From: Ignavibacteria bacterium UBA2373
Lineage (GTDB): Bacteria; Bacteroidota; Ignavibacteria; Kapaibacteriales; UBA961
Direction: 5' to 3'
Assembly (NCBI GenBank): GCA_002344005.1
Contig: DDTD01000082.1
Span: forward strand, 116,038 to 180,037
Length of the DNA stretch: 64,000 nt
The translations under genes were made by a program, and so were the position numbers. Of the stretch, positions 8,298 to 16,344 are shown one piece after another (within the stretch, counting starts at the first letter, position 1; each line of letters starts with the position of its first letter). The notes under the pieces were generated by a model. The model searched no databases. It saw only the letters and a program-made list of their open reading frames with translations, and was not told the origin of the DNA.

Positions 8298-9665
8298 TTA
8301 CTGACCCACAATAAGAAATTTTCCATATCCGTATTGTCCATTTCTATTGCTTATCGTGACAAAATATGCTCCATTCAATAACTCCATAGCAATGCCTTCA
8401 CTCAGTTGTTCTTTCGATACATTCTCGATTGTATGGACTACTTCACCGATTGAGTTCATTATGCTCACATGCACTAAATTTTCTGTCAAATTATCAGCCA
8501 ATATGGTTAAGTTTTTTTGCCGATAACCAAGCCGTACCGATTCATAAACACTTATCAACTCTTCGTCTTGTACTGAACTCAATGAATAATCATAGCGCAA
8601 AAAACCATCTTCTGTGGCATAATAGACAATCTCTTCACCATTACTGTTTTTAACAAATCGCAGAATCCACACATTTTGTTTTGTATTCGTAAACCAAGGA
8701 ATTATAGTATCTTGTTCCCATATCTTTCCCGTTGTGACAGAACGACTAAGCACTCCTTTGCCGGGAATATCATCTACTCCACCAAAGCCATCAGACAAAC
8801 CACCCACCCATATCTCATCATCACTATCAGAAAAAGGTCTTGTATCAATAGCCCATAAACTTGTATCCTGATACCCTATTCGCTTCCATGTAAATCCATA
8901 ATCAGTTGATTGAAAAACGCCACCATTCGGCTTACTATCCGGAAAAAAATATGTCACAACAGCATACATAATAGCCGGATTTCTTTTACTTATAGCAATT
9001 TTAGGAACTTCACCATCGCCAAAGCTGTTTTTTGATAACTGCGCAATCTCTGTCCAACTTTTTCCTCCATCTGTAGAACGAGCAATCACACTCGGTGTAC
9101 AACCACCATAAATGATATTTGTGCTGTCGCGGCGAGGCGTTAATGTGCAGAGAAAATAAGGCGTACCCGGCAAGACAGTACCGATGCTATCCCAGGTTAG
9201 TCCATTATCCAAGCTTTTTCGAATAATGCGTGAAGTAAGCTCCCCTGCAATCATTGTTGAAGGATTATCCGGCACTGTATAAATACTTTCACTCGGAGCA
9301 AAGTATGGACTAAGAGTTTCTATTACGGTACTCCATGTATTGCCGCGATCATTACTTCGACGCACTGTACCGAACCCTAAACCTGCAACAATCACGACTG
9401 ATGTGTCTGCTTCACTGACAACAAGATTAGTAAAGCGGGATGTACCTGTTTCAAATTCCACAACTAAAGTATCCCATGTTTTTCCGGCATTATCGGTTCG
9501 GTAAAGTTTTCGTCCCAATCCCCCAACATAGATCGTATTTGGGTTTTTGGGATTTACGGCAAAGCCATAGGTGGGGGCATCAATTAACCGAGACCATTGT
9601 GCAGTTATAGGTTCCGAAACAATGACTGCAATGATACAACACATCAAATAACGAATTGCGAACAT
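8298..9665 (-). CDS. Secreted BNR/sortilin-type beta-propeller protein with T9SS sorting domain
   Basis: From the ATG at 9665 (455 residues) the protein starts with a signal peptide (MFAIRYLMCCIIAVIVSEP, then ITAQ). An upstream in-frame start adds 32 charged residues ahead of the signal peptide and is rejected. The body repeats the Asp-box/BNR pattern typical of sialidase and sortilin propellers: YRTDNAGKTWDTL, RRSNDRGNTWSTV, RKSLDNGLTWDSI, ARSTDGGKSWTEI, FQSTDYGFTWKRI. The last ~75 residues look like a short T9SS type A domain (MNSIGEVVHTI, then LLNGAYFVTISN). It probably forms a cell-surface or released propeller. No sialidase catalytic residues can be assigned, so I infer no enzymatic activity. 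Confidence 0.8.
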   Translation of the reverse strand: MFAIRYLMCCIIAVIVSEPITAQWSRLIDAPTYGFAVNPKNPNTIYVGGLGRKLYRTDNAGKTWDTLVVEFETGTSRFTNLVVSEADTSVVIVAGLGFGTVRRSNDRGNTWSTVIETLSPYFAPSESIYTVPDNPSTMIAGELTSRIIRKSLDNGLTWDSIGTVLPGTPYFLCTLTPRRDSTNIIYGGCTPSVIARSTDGGKSWTEIAQLSKNSFGDGEVPKIAISKRNPAIMYAVVTYFFPDSKPNGGVFQSTDYGFTWKRIGYQDTSLWAIDTRPFSDSDDEIWVGGLSDGFGGVDDIPGKGVLSRSVTTGKIWEQDTIIPWFTNTKQNVWILRFVKNSNGEEIVYYATEDGFLRYDYSLSSVQDEELISVYESVRLGYRQKNLTILADNLTENLVHVSIMNSIGEVVHTIENVSKEQLSEGIAMELLNGAYFVTISNRNGQYGYGKFLIVGQ

Positions 9666-9807
9666 CAGATTTACTCCAAAATTTTCGTCGAATTTACTAT
9701 TTTTTTCATAAGTAATGACATATCTATTCTTCTCCGCTATCATCATGATGATAGTGAACACTCAATACAACACAATCATAATCAAGGCGTTCTCTACTGA
9801 AAATCCA

Positions 9808-9815
9808 TAATTTTG
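9808..9815 (+). promoter_or_regulatory. Possible TAnnTTTG -7 box upstream of the MauE/DoxX gene
   Basis: TAATTTTG lies 23 bases before the ATG at 9838, a sensible distance for a short leader. No -33 TTTG is visible. Confidence 0.3.
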
Positions 9816-9837
9816 TACATATTTTGGAGTTCATTCA

Positions 9838-10323
9838 ATGAAAGATATTCTTGCAAACCCTTACTTATCATTACTTATACGGCTTTTTATCGGCTTTTTG
9901 TTTATCGCCGCTGCCGTAGATAAGATTGCGCAGCCGGCGGAATTTGCCAAAAATGTTGCCAATTACCATATACCTCCCTATAGTCTAACCAATATCGTTG
10001 CATTAACGTTACCTTGGCTTGAATTTGTTGTAGGGCTTTTGCTTCTTTTGGGGGTCAGAGTCAAAGCAGCTTCTATTCTCACCTCCGGTATGCTCATCAT
10101 GTTTATCATACTCATTGCTTCCGCCATGATACGAGGATTCAATATCTCCTGTGGTTGTTTTTCTCAATCCGATGCAGCCGTAGCAGAGGTTTCAACTGTC
10201 GGATGGAAAAAAATTTTTGAAGACATAGGTTTATTGCTCTGTTCGCTCTATTTGACATATTTCCCGCAATCGGCTCTATCTTTAGAGTTACCAACACCAT
10301 TACAAACCTCGGAGAATACTTGA
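9838..10323 (+). CDS. MauE/DoxX-family integral membrane protein
   Basis: The 161 residues contain about four hydrophobic helices: LLIRLFIGFLFIAAAVDKI, LPWLEFVVGLLLLLGV, LTSGMLIMFIILIASAMI and a C-terminal one. ISCGCFSQSD follows the third helix. The CxC after a helix and the VDKIAQPAEFAKNVANYHIP segment fit the MauE/DoxX family. In that family MauE is linked to thiol or disulfide handling in methylamine dehydrogenase maturation. Its role here is unknown. The stop overlaps the TTG start of the next gene by four bases. Confidence 0.8.
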   Translation: MKDILANPYLSLLIRLFIGFLFIAAAVDKIAQPAEFAKNVANYHIPPYSLTNIVALTLPWLEFVVGLLLLLGVRVKAASILTSGMLIMFIILIASAMIRGFNISCGCFSQSDAAVAEVSTVGWKKIFEDIGLLLCSLYLTYFPQSALSLELPTPLQTSENT

Positions 10324-12170
10324 AAAGTTTATCATACAGTCCAAAAGTAAAAACTACTCTCCAAGAACGACTTTCACAAGACATCGCCATCGTCACAGAT
10401 GGTTCACTCTCCATTGAGTTGTCGAAACGCGGGCTTACGGACATACCGATTGATGTGTATAATCTCAAAAATCCTGTGTCTGTGGAGCAAATACATCGTG
10501 ATTTCATGGAAGTAGGTGCGGAATTATTGCAAACAAATACCCTCAATGCCAATCGTTTAATGTTGGAACAGCATGGACTCGCCGATAAAGTCTATGAAAT
10601 TAACCGAAAAGGCGTATGGATTGCACGTTGCGTTGCTTTGCACCGTTGTTATGTTGCGGCAGTAGTTGGTCCGACAGGTAAATTCTTCACGCCCGTAGGT
10701 ACACTCACGAAAGAAGAAGCCTTCCAAGTATTTACCGAACAAATTATCGCGCTTCTCGACGGTCAGCCCGATTGCCTTATGTTCAAATCATTTATTGATA
10801 TTGAGGAATTGGAAATTGCTATACAGGCGGCAAAATTTGTCAATCCCAATTTCCCGATGATTGCTTGCAAAACCTTCCCCGAAGATGGAAGTGTATTGGC
10901 TACCTCCTTCCCTGCCGATATTGCGCAGCGGCTTGAACATAATGGCGTGATTGCACTCGGATCAAATAGTACTGTCGGACCACAAAGAATGTTCGACATT
11001 GTGAAAGCTATTTCTGCATCGAATATTCCTTTGGTCGCATTACCCGACACAGCCATACCTGTACTTGAAGACGGCAAAGCACTCTATAATGCGGAACCCG
11101 AATATGTGGCTCATGTTGTAAAAAAATGTATTGCCCAAGGAGCAAGAATTGTCGGAGCAGATGGCGGTGCATCCGTCGAGCATATTCGTGCAATAGCTGA
11201 CATTGCGGCATTACATAAAATCGGTGAGGGAAAAGTCATAATCAAATCACCCAAAATCATTGATTCATCGCTTGACACAAATGCTACACCTTCTCATTTT
11301 GCACAGAAAATAGGAAAAGAATTTGTTTCGACTGTCGAAATTGAAATACCTCGCGGATTAGATATTGACAATGTTGTCAACACTGCACTTTATTTAAAAG
11401 AACATGGTGTGGATGCAATCAATATTTTCGACGGAGCAAGGGCGCGTGTCAGAATTAATCCCATTGCTTTATCACGCTTAGTGCAAGAACGAACAGGTAT
11501 TGAATGTATAACCCATTTTGCTTGTCGCGACAGAAATATGGTTGGTATTCAAGCTGATTTAATTGGTGCGGATGCTTTATCGGTTCGTAATATTCTTGCC
11601 ATTACGGGTGATCCGACAAGTATCGGTGATTTTCCCAATGCAACATCCGTCTATGACCTTGATGCCATCGGTTTAATTCGTACCATTAATAAAATGAATA
11701 ATGGCGAAGATTTACATGGCAATCCTATCGGAAAAAAAACGAATTTCCTTATTTCCTGTGCAGTAAATCCCACATCGCATAATATTGAGAGAGAAATCAG
11801 ACGTTTTGAACAAAAAATACAAGAAGGGGCAACCGTCGCATTTTCTCAACCAATTTTTGAGTATGCCGTTCTTGAAGAATTTCTTGAACGAACCAAACAT
11901 TTACGATTTCATTTTATTCTCGGAATTATTCCATTACGTTCATTGCGTCATGCTGAATTTCTTCACTATGAAGTGCCGGGAATGGTTGTCCCCGATTGGG
12001 TACGAAAAACAATAGCGGATAATTCTCACACAATAGAACATGCCGCTGCAAAAGGAATGGAAATTGCAAGAACATTATTACAAAAAGCAAAAAAAGATAT
12101 TGCAGGAGTGTATATTATGCCACCGGCAAAAAAATATTCAATGGCTGTCGAAATTATTCAATCACTTTAA
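10320..12170 (+). CDS. Fusion of a (zinc-ligand-less) homocysteine S-methyltransferase-like domain with 5,10-methylenetetrahydrofolate reductase
   Basis: The 616 residues have the YitJ-type architecture. Residues ~15-300 are a homocysteine methyltransferase-like barrel (EQIHRDFMEVGAELLQTNTLNANR). Residues ~330-616 are an MTHFR barrel with the expected EIEI at 340-343, ITGDPT at 428-433 and Q510. The reductase half looks intact and should make 5-methyl-THF from methylene-THF. The N-terminal half lacks all three zinc-binding Cys of the family: the usual GxNC motif is GSNS (214-217), and the usual GGCC motif reads GADG (279-282). The usual DGAMGT start is DGSLSI. Zinc-dependent methyl transfer to homocysteine is therefore unlikely, and the domain may be structural or have another role. 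It starts with TTG overlapping the upstream stop. Confidence 0.88.
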   Translation: MKSLSYSPKVKTTLQERLSQDIAIVTDGSLSIELSKRGLTDIPIDVYNLKNPVSVEQIHRDFMEVGAELLQTNTLNANRLMLEQHGLADKVYEINRKGVWIARCVALHRCYVAAVVGPTGKFFTPVGTLTKEEAFQVFTEQIIALLDGQPDCLMFKSFIDIEELEIAIQAAKFVNPNFPMIACKTFPEDGSVLATSFPADIAQRLEHNGVIALGSNSTVGPQRMFDIVKAISASNIPLVALPDTAIPVLEDGKALYNAEPEYVAHVVKKCIAQGARIVGADGGASVEHIRAIADIAALHKIGEGKVIIKSPKIIDSSLDTNATPSHFAQKIGKEFVSTVEIEIPRGLDIDNVVNTALYLKEHGVDAINIFDGARARVRINPIALSRLVQERTGIECITHFACRDRNMVGIQADLIGADALSVRNILAITGDPTSIGDFPNATSVYDLDAIGLIRTINKMNNGEDLHGNPIGKKTNFLISCAVNPTSHNIEREIRRFEQKIQEGATVAFSQPIFEYAVLEEFLERTKHLRFHFILGIIPLRSLRHAEFLHYEVPGMVVPDWVRKTIADNSHTIEHAAAKGMEIARTLLQKAKKDIAGVYIMPPAKKYSMAVEIIQSL

Positions 12171-12178
12171 ATATTACT

Positions 12179-12958
12179 ATGAAGGATTTTACTTGTATTA
12201 CTGTCACAACACCGGTCGCAGGTGTGGCTGCAATTCAATTATCGCGACCCAAAGTTCTTAATGCTCTTAATTTGCAGACAATGGTAGAAATTGTCGAAGC
12301 ATTAGAAAGTATTGAACAAAATAATGATATTCGCTGCGTGGTCTTATATGGCAATGAAAAAGCATTTGCGGCGGGTGCTGATATTGGCGAAATGGGTGAT
12401 GCGGGCACTATTGAAATGCTCAAACGCGATCAATTTTCTCGTTGGGAAAAAATACGTACTTTTAAAAAACCGATTATAGCTGCTGTCAGCGGCTTTGCTC
12501 TTGGCGGAGGTTGTGAATTAGCAATGCACTGCGATATGATTATTGCAAGCGAAACAGCACAATTCGGACAACCCGAAATAAATATTGGCGTTATGCCCGG
12601 TGCCGGAGGCACTCAAAGGCTTACTCGCGCTGTCGGTAAAGCATTAGCAATGGAAATATGCTTGACAGGACGTATGATAAATGCTCAACAAGCTTTAAGA
12701 GCAGGATTAGTCAATAAAGTCGTGCCCGTGCAATCCTTTATTCAAGAAGCAATTGCTTTAGCACAAGAAATTGCCTCAAAACCACCGATTGCCGTTCAAT
12801 TAATTAAAGAATCTGTGTTGAAATCATTTAGTTCAACATTAGAAGGCGGGCTTGAATTTGAACGCAAAAATTTCTATATGCTTTTTGCTACTGAAGATCA
12901 AAAAGAAGGAATGCATGCTTTTATCGAAAAAAGAACTCCTACGTGGAAAGGTCAATAA
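12179..12958 (+). CDS. Enoyl-CoA hydratase (crotonase family)
   Basis: 259 residues, the usual crotonase length. Both catalytic Glu of true hydratases are present: E113 in GGGCELAMHCD and E133 in FGQPEINIGV. The oxyanion-hole segment AFAAGADIGEM is near residue 62 and PGAGGTQRL follows at 140-148. It is expected to hydrate 2-trans-enoyl-CoA to 3-hydroxyacyl-CoA in fatty acid or amino acid breakdown. It starts eight bases after the upstream fusion gene and is followed 33 bases later by a second crotonase, suggesting one transcript. Confidence 0.93.
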   Translation: MKDFTCITVTTPVAGVAAIQLSRPKVLNALNLQTMVEIVEALESIEQNNDIRCVVLYGNEKAFAAGADIGEMGDAGTIEMLKRDQFSRWEKIRTFKKPIIAAVSGFALGGGCELAMHCDMIIASETAQFGQPEINIGVMPGAGGTQRLTRAVGKALAMEICLTGRMINAQQALRAGLVNKVVPVQSFIQEAIALAQEIASKPPIAVQLIKESVLKSFSSTLEGGLEFERKNFYMLFATEDQKEGMHAFIEKRTPTWKGQ

Positions 12959-12991
12959 TTTCTATCACTCCCCCACTTATTATTGAAAAAT

Positions 12992-13777
12992 ATGAATTAC
13001 AATACTATACTTTTTGAATTAACAAATGGTGTTTGCACCATAACACTTAATCGTCCGGACTCTTACAATGCTTGCAATGAAGAATTAACTGCGGAATTAC
13101 AAAATGCCTTTGCAGAAGCCGCTTCCAATGATAATATTCGCGCCATAGTACTCACCGGTGCAGGTAAAGCATTTTGCTCGGGTCAAGATTTAAAAGATGC
13201 ACCCAAAAGCGGTGGAAAAAGAAATCTTACAGACTCCTTGGTACGTCGCTATAATCCCATTATTCGTGCCATTCGTGAAATTCCAAAACCTGTGATATGT
13301 GCCATCAATGGTGTTGCTGCGGGTGCAGGTTTATCGCTTGCTTTAGCATGTGATATGCGTATTATGTCTGCATCGGCAAAATTAGTAGAAGCATTTATCG
13401 GTATTGCTTTAGTGCCCGATTCCGGTGCTACATTTTTTTATCCGCGAATGCTTGGCTATGCAAAAGCTTTTGAATTTGCAACACTCAATAAACCTATTGA
13501 TGCCGACACTGCTTTGCACTTAGGTCTGGTTAATACGGTCTGCCATCCGAAAGCATTTAACCATACGGTGGACACCATTGCACAACACTATGCTTCGGGT
13601 CCGACACAAACATTTGGCTTTGTCAAAAAAATGTTACAAAAAGGAATGACTGCTTCCTTAGAAGAAATGTTGGAAATGGAAGCCGATTATCAACAAAGAG
13701 CCGGAGATTCAGCAGATTACAGTGAAGGCGTAGCGGCATTTATCGAAAAAAGAGCACCCGTTTTTACAGGCAAATAA
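12992..13777 (+). CDS. Enoyl-CoA hydratase/isomerase family protein, PaaG-like
   Basis: About 261 residues from the ATG at 12992; a TTG nine bases upstream is also in frame. It has the crotonase fold with the CoA/oxyanion segments AFCSGQDLKD and NGVAAGAGLSLALACD. The first hydratase Glu is replaced (AGLS instead of GCEL). The second catalytic position is Asp in ALVPDSGATFFYPR (residue ~143), as in PaaG-type ring-opening or Delta3-Delta2 isomerases. An isomerase rather than a hydratase is inferred. No other phenylacetate pathway gene is in the window. It is the last gene before a strong terminator. Confidence 0.85.
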   Translation: MNYNTILFELTNGVCTITLNRPDSYNACNEELTAELQNAFAEAASNDNIRAIVLTGAGKAFCSGQDLKDAPKSGGKRNLTDSLVRRYNPIIRAIREIPKPVICAINGVAAGAGLSLALACDMRIMSASAKLVEAFIGIALVPDSGATFFYPRMLGYAKAFEFATLNKPIDADTALHLGLVNTVCHPKAFNHTVDTIAQHYASGPTQTFGFVKKMLQKGMTASLEEMLEMEADYQQRAGDSADYSEGVAAFIEKRAPVFTGK

Positions 13778-13801
13778 TTTTTTTTTGCTCGGTCAATAAT
13801 T

Positions 13802-13838
13802 AAAGTCCGTCAGGAATTTCTTGGCGGACTTTTTTTTA
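13802..13838 (+). terminator. Rho-independent terminator after the crotonase operon
   Basis: AAAGTCCG at 13802-13809 pairs with CGGACTTT at 13825-13832. The stem extends inward with wobble pairs, and a run of T reaches 13838. It separates the 9838-13777 operon from the restriction-modification island. Confidence 0.9.
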
Positions 13839-13990
13839 TGTCTTACTAAAGTTTTGTAGTTTTGAACAACTATTTTCTTAACCGTGATAATTTCCATGAA
13901 TCATAAACGCGCTAAGATAATGGAAGTAAAAAACTTAGAAAATATTCTGTGAATCTCGTTTAACCCATTAAAATAATTTTAGAATGCACA

Positions 13991-14047
13991 ATGTTCGAAC
14001 AAACTTTTAAAAATATAGATGACATTCTTCACAAAGACGCAGGGTGA
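13991..14047 (+). pseudogene. hsdM: Detached N-terminal 18 codons of hsdM ended by an in-frame TGA
   Basis: ATG at 13991 opens MFEQTFKNIDDILHKDAG and meets TGA at 14045-14047. The same frame then continues with GSELDYVEQTSW into the hsdM body. HsdM proteins of this class usually read KDAG-Cys-SELDY here, so TGA most simply replaces a TGC or TGT Cys codon. Other genes in the window end in TGA, so it is a stop in this genome. Confidence 0.75.
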
Positions 14048-14065
14048 GGCAGTGAATTAGATTAT

Positions 14066-15466
14066 GTGGAGCAAACCTCTTGGATTTTGTTTCTCAAATA
14101 TCTGGACGACTTGGAACGCGACCGTGCCACAGCAGCCGAGCTCACAGGCAAGACCTACACCCCTATCTTAGAAAAGAAATTTCAATGGACAGTGTGGGCA
14201 ATGCCAAAAGGCAAAGACGGAAAACTCGACCACCATAAAGCAATGACAGGTGATGACCTCACCGATTTTGTAAACAACAAACTCTTTCCTTATCTCAAAA
14301 AGTTTAAGCAAAGTGCCGAGAGTGCCGACACCATTGAATACAAGATTGGCGAAATTTTCAGCGAACTGAAAAACCGCATACAAAGTGGCTACAATTTGCG
14401 TGAAGTGATTAATCGCATTGACGAGTTGCGTTTTAGAACCCACGCAGAGAAGCACGAAATGAGCCATCTGTATGAAGACAAAATTAAAAATATGGGCAAT
14501 GCAGGGCGAAACGGTGGCGAATACTATACGCCCCGACCGCTCATTACTACGATTGTAAAAGTGGTTGCTCCAAAAATTGGCGACAAAATTTATGATGGTG
14601 CTGTGGGTTCTGCGGGCTTCTTATGCGAAGCATTCGACTATCTGCGTAAGGGCGGCCTTAATGGTCGTACCAGTCTATCTACAAAAGATTGGGAAATATT
14701 GCAAAAACGCACATTTTACGGCAAAGAGAAAAAATCATTGGCATATATCATTGGCATTATGAATATGATTTTGCACGGTGTGGAAGCTCCCAACATCATA
14801 CACACCAACACACTTGCTGAAAACCTTGCCGACATACAGGAAAAAGACCGCTACGATGTAGTGCTTGCCAATCCTCCATTTGGTGGAAAGGAACGTGCCG
14901 AAGTGCAACAAAATTTCCCGATTAAAACAGGCGAAACCGCTTCACTTTTTTTGCAACACTTCATTAAAATTCTGAAAGCAGGCGGTAAAGCAGGTGTGGT
15001 GATTAAAAACACCTTTTTGAGCAATACCGACAATGCCACCGTTGCCATTCGTAAAACTTTATTGGAAAACTGCAACCTGCATACTGTGTTGGATTTGCCC
15101 GGCGGAACCTTTACCGGTGCAGGCGTAAAAACCGTAGTGCTGTTTTTTGAAAAAGGCAAACCCACCAAAAAAATTTGGTTTTACCAGTTAAACCTTGACC
15201 GTAATTTGGGCAAGACCAACCCACTAAATGAAAATGATTTAGCCGAGTTTATAAAACTCCAAAAAACAAAAGCCGACAGCCCCAATTCTTGGAGCATAGA
15301 CGTACAGACGCATTGCAATGCGTATAGTAATTACGATTTAAGCGTAAAGAACCCGAACAAAAAAGAAGAAGTAACGCTTCGGCAACCACAAGTAATTTTG
15401 GAAGAAATGAAAGCATTAGATGAAGAAAGTGCGGAAATTTTGGAAGCCATCAAATCCCTTATTTAA
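14066..15466 (+). CDS. hsdM: Type I restriction-modification DNA methyltransferase subunit M (N-terminally interrupted)
   Basis: The 466-residue frame from GTG 14066 carries an N6-adenine methyltransferase: the SAM-binding motif I variant YDGAVGSAGFL at 176-186 and the catalytic NPPF at 269-272. An N-terminal helical HsdM_N region (SWILFLKYLDDLERDR) precedes these. The product would methylate adenine in the recognition site defined by HsdS. The natural ATG at 13991 is cut off by TGA at 14045, so the subunit is either re-initiated at GTG 14066 (missing about 25 residues) or inactive. The stop overlaps the ATG of the next gene by one base. The downstream order is rhuM-like, hsdS, transposase, hsdR. 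Confidence 0.9.
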   Translation: MEQTSWILFLKYLDDLERDRATAAELTGKTYTPILEKKFQWTVWAMPKGKDGKLDHHKAMTGDDLTDFVNNKLFPYLKKFKQSAESADTIEYKIGEIFSELKNRIQSGYNLREVINRIDELRFRTHAEKHEMSHLYEDKIKNMGNAGRNGGEYYTPRPLITTIVKVVAPKIGDKIYDGAVGSAGFLCEAFDYLRKGGLNGRTSLSTKDWEILQKRTFYGKEKKSLAYIIGIMNMILHGVEAPNIIHTNTLAENLADIQEKDRYDVVLANPPFGGKERAEVQQNFPIKTGETASLFLQHFIKILKAGGKAGVVIKNTFLSNTDNATVAIRKTLLENCNLHTVLDLPGGTFTGAGVKTVVLFFEKGKPTKKIWFYQLNLDRNLGKTNPLNENDLAEFIKLQKTKADSPNSWSIDVQTHCNAYSNYDLSVKNPNKKEEVTLRQPQVILEEMKALDEESAEILEAIKSLI

Positions 15467-16344
15467 TGATGAAAGACGAAATTATTTTATATCGCCCCAA
15501 TGAACTTGCCAAACATATTGAGGTAAGATTTGACGAAAAAACAGAAACTATTTGGCTTACACAACAACAAATTGCTGATTTGTTTGACACACAGCGCCCT
15601 GCTATTACCAAGCATTTGGGTAATATTTTTAAATCGGGCGAATTGGAAGAAAATGTGGTTAGTTCCATAATGGAACATACCACTCAACACGGTGCAATAA
15701 AAGGAAAAACTCAAATTTCTAAGGTTAAATATTACAATATAGATGCGGTATTATCGGTTGGCTATAGAGTAAATTCTGTCCGTGCAACTCAGTTCCGAAC
15801 TTGGGCAACACGTGTGCTGAAAGAGTATCTTCTCAAAGGTTACGCCATCAATAACCGCATGAACAGAATTGAGGACAATGTTCAGGCACTAACAGAAAAA
15901 GTACACCAAATAGACCTTCAAATAAATACACAACTCATTCCCACGCAAGGCATATTTTTTGACGGACAAATATTTGATGCCTACGAACTCGCCTCGAAAA
16001 TTATTCGCTCGGCTAAGAAAAGCATTGTGTTGATTGACAATTACATAGACGAAAACACCCTGACACATTTGGCCAAAAAGAATAAAGGTGTAAAAGTTCT
16101 TCTGCTCATTAGGAATATCAGCAGGCATTTGACTTTGGATGTACGAAAAGCAAACGAACAATACGGCGGCTTTGAAGTAAAGGTATTTACCCACAGCCAC
16201 GACCGCTTTTTAATCATTGACCGCAATGAAGTCTATCATTTGGGTGCCTCGCTGAAAGATCTGGGTAAGAAATGGTTTGCGTTTTCCAAGCTGGAGACGA
16301 GGTCGGTGGAAGGAATTATGAACGAAATAAAGGAACTGATATGA
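15466..16344 (+). CDS. RhuM-family DNA-binding-like protein with C-terminal PLD-like domain, embedded in the type I RM operon
   Basis: 292 residues. Residues ~1-130 match the RhuM N-terminal module: a helix-turn-helix-like TIWLTQQQIADLFDTQRPAI stretch and later YYNIDAVLSVGYRVNS, RATQFRTWATRVLKEYL. A short linker is followed by a phospholipase D-like C-terminal region with SIVLIDNYID and THSHDRFLIID. The HKD-type motif reads H245-D-R247, so catalysis is uncertain. RhuM-type genes are often found inside type I RM loci; their function is not established (silencing, toxin-like or regulatory roles have been suggested). It overlaps hsdM by one base and the possible hsdS start by four, so it is made with the RM subunits. 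Confidence 0.82.
   Translation: MMKDEIILYRPNELAKHIEVRFDEKTETIWLTQQQIADLFDTQRPAITKHLGNIFKSGELEENVVSSIMEHTTQHGAIKGKTQISKVKYYNIDAVLSVGYRVNSVRATQFRTWATRVLKEYLLKGYAINNRMNRIEDNVQALTEKVHQIDLQINTQLIPTQGIFFDGQIFDAYELASKIIRSAKKSIVLIDNYIDENTLTHLAKKNKGVKVLLLIRNISRHLTLDVRKANEQYGGFEVKVFTHSHDRFLIIDRNEVYHLGASLKDLGKKWFAFSKLETRSVEGIMNEIKELI

Noticed and set aside
8298..9665. Sialidase based on the Asp-box repeats
   Set aside because: Asp-boxes are structural. The Arg triad and catalytic Tyr/Glu of sialidases cannot be identified.
14045..14047. TGA as selenocysteine or as a reassigned codon
   Set aside because: Other genes in the window stop at TGA, including overlapping ATGA stops. The position is a non-catalytic Cys in relatives and I see no SECIS-like hairpin immediately after it.
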